DNA of 64,000 nucleotides from Paludibacteraceae bacterium (GTDB lineage Bacteria; Bacteroidota; Bacteroidia; Bacteroidales; Paludibacteraceae). A program made the translations under genes and the position numbers. The notes below the pieces were generated by a model. The model worked only from the letters and a program-made list of their open reading frames with translations. It did no database searches and was not told where the DNA came from. Positions within the stretch are counted from its first letter, which is position 1, and each line of letters starts with the position of its first letter. Shown in pieces: positions 63,311-64,000 of this stretch. The DNA is taken from positions 1-64,000 of the forward strand of contig JAQVJY010000007.1 of assembly GCA_028694915.1 (NCBI GenBank), in the 5' to 3' direction.

Positions 63311-64000
63311 TCATTGTTTTACTATTTTTTGAGAACTTATCATCCCCGCACTATCAATCAACTTAAATACATATATCCCTTGTTGGAATAATCTCATATC
63401 AATTATTGTCTCATTTTCAATAATTTTTGTGTTGCTAATAACCTTACCATTTAAGTCAAGTACAGTTAGTGTATAGCATTCATTGTCAAATACTTGAATT
63501 TTTACAAAATCATGGGTGACCGTATTGGTAATTTTATAATTTTGATATTGGCTATCAGAAAGCCCCACTAATCACAAGATTCAAAAAAAGGACTTCTGTA
63601 ACTAACTGTATCATTTTGATAACATAATAAATAAGGATGATCAAACATAAAATTAAATTGATAGGTTATCCCCATATTTGAACCAATACCTTCTATAAAT
63701 TTGAATTTTTCATAGTCATAGGTATTATATACAAAAACTTTTGAATAATTTAATTGAATTATTTTTCTTCCATTTTCACTATAAACAGAATCTACGACTA
63801 TGTATTTTGTTTCCAAATATGGATTCTTCAATTCAAAAGAATCACCTTTAGCTAAGTTTAAATCCATAATCACATACTCTTCATTAGATTCATAATTTAA
63901 CATATACAATTTGCTATTGATAGAATCTTGTCTTAATGCATACCCCAGAAAAACCTCTTTATATTTAAGATTATTGATAGTCGAGTCACCAATAACTTCG
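63311..64000 (-). pseudogene. T9SS cargo gene, frameshifted and cut by window edge
   Basis: Two abutting frames together read as one exported protein. The upstream frame stays open from the window edge (64000) to a stop at 63568-63570 (ending SPFFESCD). The next frame, shifted by one base (GTG at 63568), continues with QYQNYKITNTVTHDFVKIQVFDN, then LTVLDLNGKVISNTKI and a final GIYVFKLIDSAGMISSQKIVK, a type A T9SS sorting domain. The first part (GYALRQDSINSKLYML..., GIGSNMGITYQFNFM) is typical of exported Bacteroidota proteins just before such a domain. One inserted base after GATT would restore a single frame. The N-terminus lies outside the window. A sequencing error or a real mutation is possible. 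Confidence 0.7.

Noticed and set aside
1..64000. tRNA, rRNA, tmRNA or SRP RNA genes
   Set aside because: I looked in intergenic regions, including near ffh, and saw no convincing cloverleaf or conserved RNA core. A covariance-model search would be needed to exclude short RNAs.

Overview
The window looks like chromosome of a Bacteroidota bacterium, probably of the order Bacteroidales. Three things point there. It carries a porP-gldK-gldL-gldM-gldN type IX secretion (T9SS) operon. It encodes proteins ending in T9SS sorting domains. Many genes are preceded by the Bacteroidota -7 promoter box TAnnTTTG, and hardly any have a clear Shine-Dalgarno sequence. Other genes fit: TamL, a DUF2795 and a DUF4491 protein, an LL-diaminopimelate aminotransferase, and proteins with PCMD and cadherin-like repeat domains. 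Core genes look moderately AT-rich. One interval (about 32.26-36.28 kb) is visibly more AT-rich. No rRNA, tRNA, CRISPR array, transposase or integrase was seen.

Layout. 0.1-5.4 kb (minus): tamL, a C69 dipeptidase and a T9SS cargo protein in one operon, divergent from a SpoU/TrmH rRNA methyltransferase. 6.3-13.9 kb (minus): porP, gldK, gldL, gldM, gldN, then an OmpA-family protein behind a hairpin. 14-18.4 kb: DUF2795 protein, cobalamin adenosyltransferase, methyltransferase, a small lipoprotein, a SulP anion transporter and a DUF4491 protein. 18.5-22.9 kb: a small beta-barrel protein, an operon of an isomerase-fold protein with an M20 dipeptidase, and a CDF metal exporter. 23-28.4 kb (plus): a six-gene run udk, exonuclease, MltF-like transglycosylase, rfbA, alpha/beta hydrolase, rfbC, closed by a terminator. 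28.4-32.25 kb: dapL (minus), hemW and a DUF389 protein (plus).

32.26-36.28 kb is an AT-rich accessory island, all on the minus strand, inserted before folD-ffh. It holds a membrane-anchored HNH protein, a HEPN-like protein, an HNH nuclease with an IF2-N-like domain, a lipoprotein, and a two-gene unit of a TIR-domain protein plus a three-helix membrane protein. Two inverted copies of a roughly 55-nt element with palindromic ends bracket the middle three genes. This island, and the TIR/membrane pair above all, is the best candidate for an undescribed (probably anti-phage) system.

36.3-38.6 kb (minus): ffh-folD. 38.7-53.5 kb (minus): an operon of two large exported proteins, one of 1041 aa and one of 3877 aa. 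The larger has about 38 cadherin-like repeats in two blocks, each block led by a PCMD-like domain. 54.1-59.5 kb (plus): manC, a small membrane protein, mutL and a DEAD-box helicase with a long structured leader. 59.5-63.1 kb (minus): three predicted lipoproteins including a vWA protein, plus a lectin-like lipoprotein. The window ends in a T9SS cargo gene that runs off the edge and is split by a frameshift just before its sorting domain.

Together much of the window concerns the cell envelope: a secretion machine, cargo for it, outer-membrane assembly, sugar-nucleotide synthesis and large surface proteins. All family assignments come from reading protein sequences by eye, not from database searches.
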